Source: an uncultured Prevotellaceae bacterium (GTDB lineage Bacteria; Bacteroidota; Bacteroidia; Bacteroidales; Muribaculaceae). Taken from it: a stretch of DNA of 7,953 bases. The position numbers and the translations under genes were made by a program. The DNA lies in assembly GCA_937892085.1 (NCBI GenBank), contig CALAVD010000043.1, positions 1 to 7,953 of the forward strand, in the 5' to 3' direction. Each line of letters opens with the position of its first letter. The stretch's first letter is position 1. Below the pieces are notes generated by a model that made no database searches, was not told the origin of the DNA, and saw only the letters and a program-made list of their open reading frames with translations. Below, in pieces: positions 6,142 to 7,953 of the stretch.

Positions 6142-7200
6142 ATGAACGACGAAATTCAGAACAACGAAGAGACAATGGAGCAGCCACAGCGCATTGCTCC
6201 CTCAGCCGAAAAACTCAAAGCCCTGCAAGTGGCTATGGACAAAATTGACAAGACCTACGGTCGCGGCTCAATCATGAAACTCGGCGATGAGAACATTGAG
6301 AACGTAGAGGTGATCCCTACTGGCTCGATTGGACTCAACTACGCACTGGGCGTGGGAGGATACCCTCGCGGACGCATCATCGAGATATACGGTCCCGAGT
6401 CGAGCGGTAAGACCACCCTCGCCATACATGCTATCGCCGAGGCACAGAAAGCCGGAGGTATCGCTGCCATTATCGACGCAGAGCACGCCTTCGACCGCTT
6501 CTATGCCGAGTCGTTAGGTGTGGATGTCAACAACTTGTGGATTGCACAGCCCGACAACGGCGAGCAGGCACTCGAGATTGCCGACCAGCTCATACGCTCC
6601 TCGGCAGTTGACATCGTGGTCATCGACTCAGTAGCCGCACTCACCCCTAAAGCCGAAATCGAAGGCGAGATGGGCGAGAGCAAGATGGGCCTCCAGGCAC
6701 GACTCATGTCGCAGGCGTTGCGCAAACTCACCGCCACCATTTCCAAGACCAACACCACCTGCATCTTCATCAACCAGTTGCGCGAGAAGCTGGGTATGAT
6801 GTTTGGCAATCCCGAGACCACCACAGGTGGTAACGCCCTTAAGTTCTACGCCTCGGTGCGACTCGACATTCGCCGCATTGGGCAGCTCAAGGACGGCGAC
6901 CAGGTGATTGGCAACCTCACCCGCGTGAAAGTGGTGAAGAACAAAGTGGCACCTCCTTTCCGCAAGGCAGAGTTTGAAATTCTCTTCGGACAAGGAATAT
7001 CACGCACCGGCGAGATTCTTGACCTCGGCATCGAGTATGGCATCATCAACAAGAGCGGTGCGTGGCTTTCCTACGAAGGCGTCAAGTTCCAGGGTCGCGA
7101 CAACGCCAAGCAGATGATTGAGGATAACCCCGAACTCGCCGAAGAAATAGAAGCCAAAATCTTTGAAGCCATGAAAAACGGAGCACCCAAGAAAAGGTGA
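6142..7200 (+). CDS. recA: DNA recombinase RecA
   Basis: A 352-residue RecA, which forms the ATP-dependent filament on single-stranded DNA for homologous recombination and activates LexA-type self-cleavage. Walker A is GPESSGKT at 84-91; Walker B lies in DIVVIDSVAALTP with D162. The L1 region (EIEGEMGESKMGLQARLMSQALRK area), the conserved FINQLREKLGMMFGNPETTTGG segment with loop L2, and the DNA-binding C-terminal domain (GISRTGEILDLGIEYGIINKSGAW) are all intact. There is no intein or frameshift. An N-terminal extension of about 15 acidic/Gln-rich residues precedes the conserved start. The C-terminus ends with a basic PKKR rather than the long acidic tail of E. coli RecA. No TAnnTTTG promoter and no recognisable SOS box is seen in the 47-base gap after bcp, so expression probably depends on the bcp promoter. 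Transcription ends at the hairpin downstream. Confidence 0.99.
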   Translation: MNDEIQNNEETMEQPQRIAPSAEKLKALQVAMDKIDKTYGRGSIMKLGDENIENVEVIPTGSIGLNYALGVGGYPRGRIIEIYGPESSGKTTLAIHAIAEAQKAGGIAAIIDAEHAFDRFYAESLGVDVNNLWIAQPDNGEQALEIADQLIRSSAVDIVVIDSVAALTPKAEIEGEMGESKMGLQARLMSQALRKLTATISKTNTTCIFINQLREKLGMMFGNPETTTGGNALKFYASVRLDIRRIGQLKDGDQVIGNLTRVKVVKNKVAPPFRKAEFEILFGQGISRTGEILDLGIEYGIINKSGAWLSYEGVKFQGRDNAKQMIEDNPELAEEIEAKIFEAMKNGAPKKR

Positions 7201-7230
7201 CAAACACACTCTCTAACTCATGTACATGAC

Positions 7231-7266
7231 AAAGCCACCAGCCCAATCCTGAGCTGGCGGCTTTTT
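7231..7266 (+). terminator. Intrinsic terminator of recA
   Basis: The inverted repeat 7231-7242 (AAAGCCACCAGC) and 7253-7264 (GCTGGCGGCTTT) pairs over 12 bp with one A-C mismatch and a 10-base loop, then a T run at 7262-7266. It lies 30 bases after the recA stop, in the convergent gap before the minus-strand gene. On the minus strand the run after the stem is only three T, so it should mainly stop recA transcription. Confidence 0.88.
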
Positions 7267-7295
7267 CCATTTAACCCAAATAGGTCTTTAGGGAT

Positions 7296-7940
7296 TTATT
7301 TCAACACTTTGGTTGTTGATTTAGTACCATCGGTGTAAGTAGTAACCTCGATGTTCACACCATTGAATGGAGTGGCGCTCTCCACGCCAGCGAGGTTCAC
7401 ATACTTAACGCCTGCCACTTGCTTGCCGGTGGCGACGCTGGTTATTGCAGTTTGGGTATCACTAACCTGGAACTTGTCCATGCAGAAGTAGCATGCGGTG
7501 TTCATGCCATAGGAGCCGGTGTCGGTAGAGTTAAGAGTGAAATAAACGCTCTCAACCTCACCTAAGCTCGACAGGTCGAAGAATGTCCAGTCGTTGAGCG
7601 CCTTGAGCTCGCCATTGGTGAACTCCACAAGGTTGATACTCACGGTCTTCTCGTTGCCGTCGGCATCTACGCCGTGGGCAATAAGCTCGAAGTAGTCGCC
7701 TTCCTCAAAAGCGCGGCCACCTCCGTCGCCATGCAAGCAGCCATAGTAGGGCCAGGGGTGGTTGCACACATAAACACCAACTGGGGTGAAGCTGGTGTTG
7801 CCGTCTTTATCGACATACACTACCTGGTTGGTGGGGTCTGCGCTCCATGAGCCCCAGTAAGCCACGAGATAGGGCTGAGCGGGGTCGGCAGTCACCGAGC
7901 CATCCTCGTTGATGACGCAGCCACCACCTGCCATGCAGCC
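7296..7940 (-). CDS. DUF4465-domain secreted protein, 5' end missing at contig edge
   Basis: The stop is at 7296-7298; the frame stays open to the end of genuine sequence at 7940 and on through the adapter. The Met at 7934 is therefore probably internal (preceding codons read Gly-Cys), and the signal peptide is missing. Counting from that Met, residues ~20-160 resemble DUF4465: GDYFELIAHGVDADGN, VSINLVEFTNGE, then the diagnostic WTFFDLSSLGEVESVYFTLN, SSTDTGSYGMNTACYFCMDKFQV. This beta-sandwich domain occurs in exported Bacteroidetes proteins of unknown function, possibly carbohydrate-related. The last ~45 residues (KYVNLAGVESATPFNGVNIE...KVLK) form a separate C-terminal module like the sorting or anchoring tails of Bacteroidales surface proteins; a type IX secretion role is inference. 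It is convergent with recA and shows no functional link to it. Domain call fairly firm; function unknown. Confidence 0.82.
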   Translation of the reverse strand, partial: GCMAGGGCVINEDGSVTADPAQPYLVAYWGSWSADPTNQVVYVDKDGNTSFTPVGVYVCNHPWPYYGCLHGDGGGRAFEEGDYFELIAHGVDADGNEKTVSINLVEFTNGELKALNDWTFFDLSSLGEVESVYFTLNSTDTGSYGMNTACYFCMDKFQVSDTQTAITSVATGKQVAGVKYVNLAGVESATPFNGVNIEVTTYTDGTKSTTKVLK

Positions 7941-7953
7941 AGATCGGAAGAGC
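7941..7953. other. Residual Illumina adapter (AGATCGGAAGAGC)
   Basis: The last 13 bases are exactly the common TruSeq adapter core. This is technical sequence, not genomic, and it marks the contig end. Residues translated across it are artefacts. Confidence 0.96.

Overview
The window looks like chromosomal DNA from a member of the Bacteroidales, probably a gut Muribaculaceae or Prevotella relative. Three lines of evidence support this. Promoter-like TAnnTTTG (-7) elements sit upstream of several genes. Starts lack a Shine-Dalgarno sequence and are preceded by A-rich leaders. The gene families (NamZ/DUF1343, SSS symporter, WYL regulator, Bcp next to RecA, DUF4465 with a Bacteroidales C-terminal tail) fit the order. 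The family-level placement is inference. The sequence ends in 13 bases identical to the Illumina adapter core, so the right edge is a contig end with untrimmed adapter (7941-7953).

Left part (1-1740): an AT-rich monocistronic gene for a pRiA4b ORF-3-like protein (112-1053), then a small secreted alanine-rich coiled-coil protein (1240-1626) ending at a strong intrinsic terminator (1684-1719).

Centre (1741-5562): three co-directional genes for an exported NamZ-type exo-N-acetylmuramidase (1802-3019), a 13-helix sodium:solute symporter (3147-4610) and a WYL-domain transcription factor (4633-5562). A reasonable reading is a peptidoglycan-fragment salvage unit: NamZ releases MurNAc in the periplasm, the symporter takes up the product, and the WYL protein regulates. 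Only the NamZ family assignment is firm; the substrate of the symporter and the target of the regulator are inferred from position.

Right part (5563-7295): bcp (peroxiredoxin) and recA, probably one transcript from a promoter at 5608-5615 and ending at the terminator 7231-7266. Facing them on the minus strand is the 3' part of a secreted DUF4465 protein truncated by the contig edge.

The most unusual feature is not a gene. Four short tandem arrays, all with a 7-base period but with four different units, lie at or just after the stop codons of three successive genes (1630-1666, 3029-3077, 3079-3127, 4595-4629). Two of them abut as seven plus seven units separated by one base, and one supplies the last codons and stop codon of the symporter. 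This looks like a dispersed heptanucleotide-repeat class associated with gene 3' ends.
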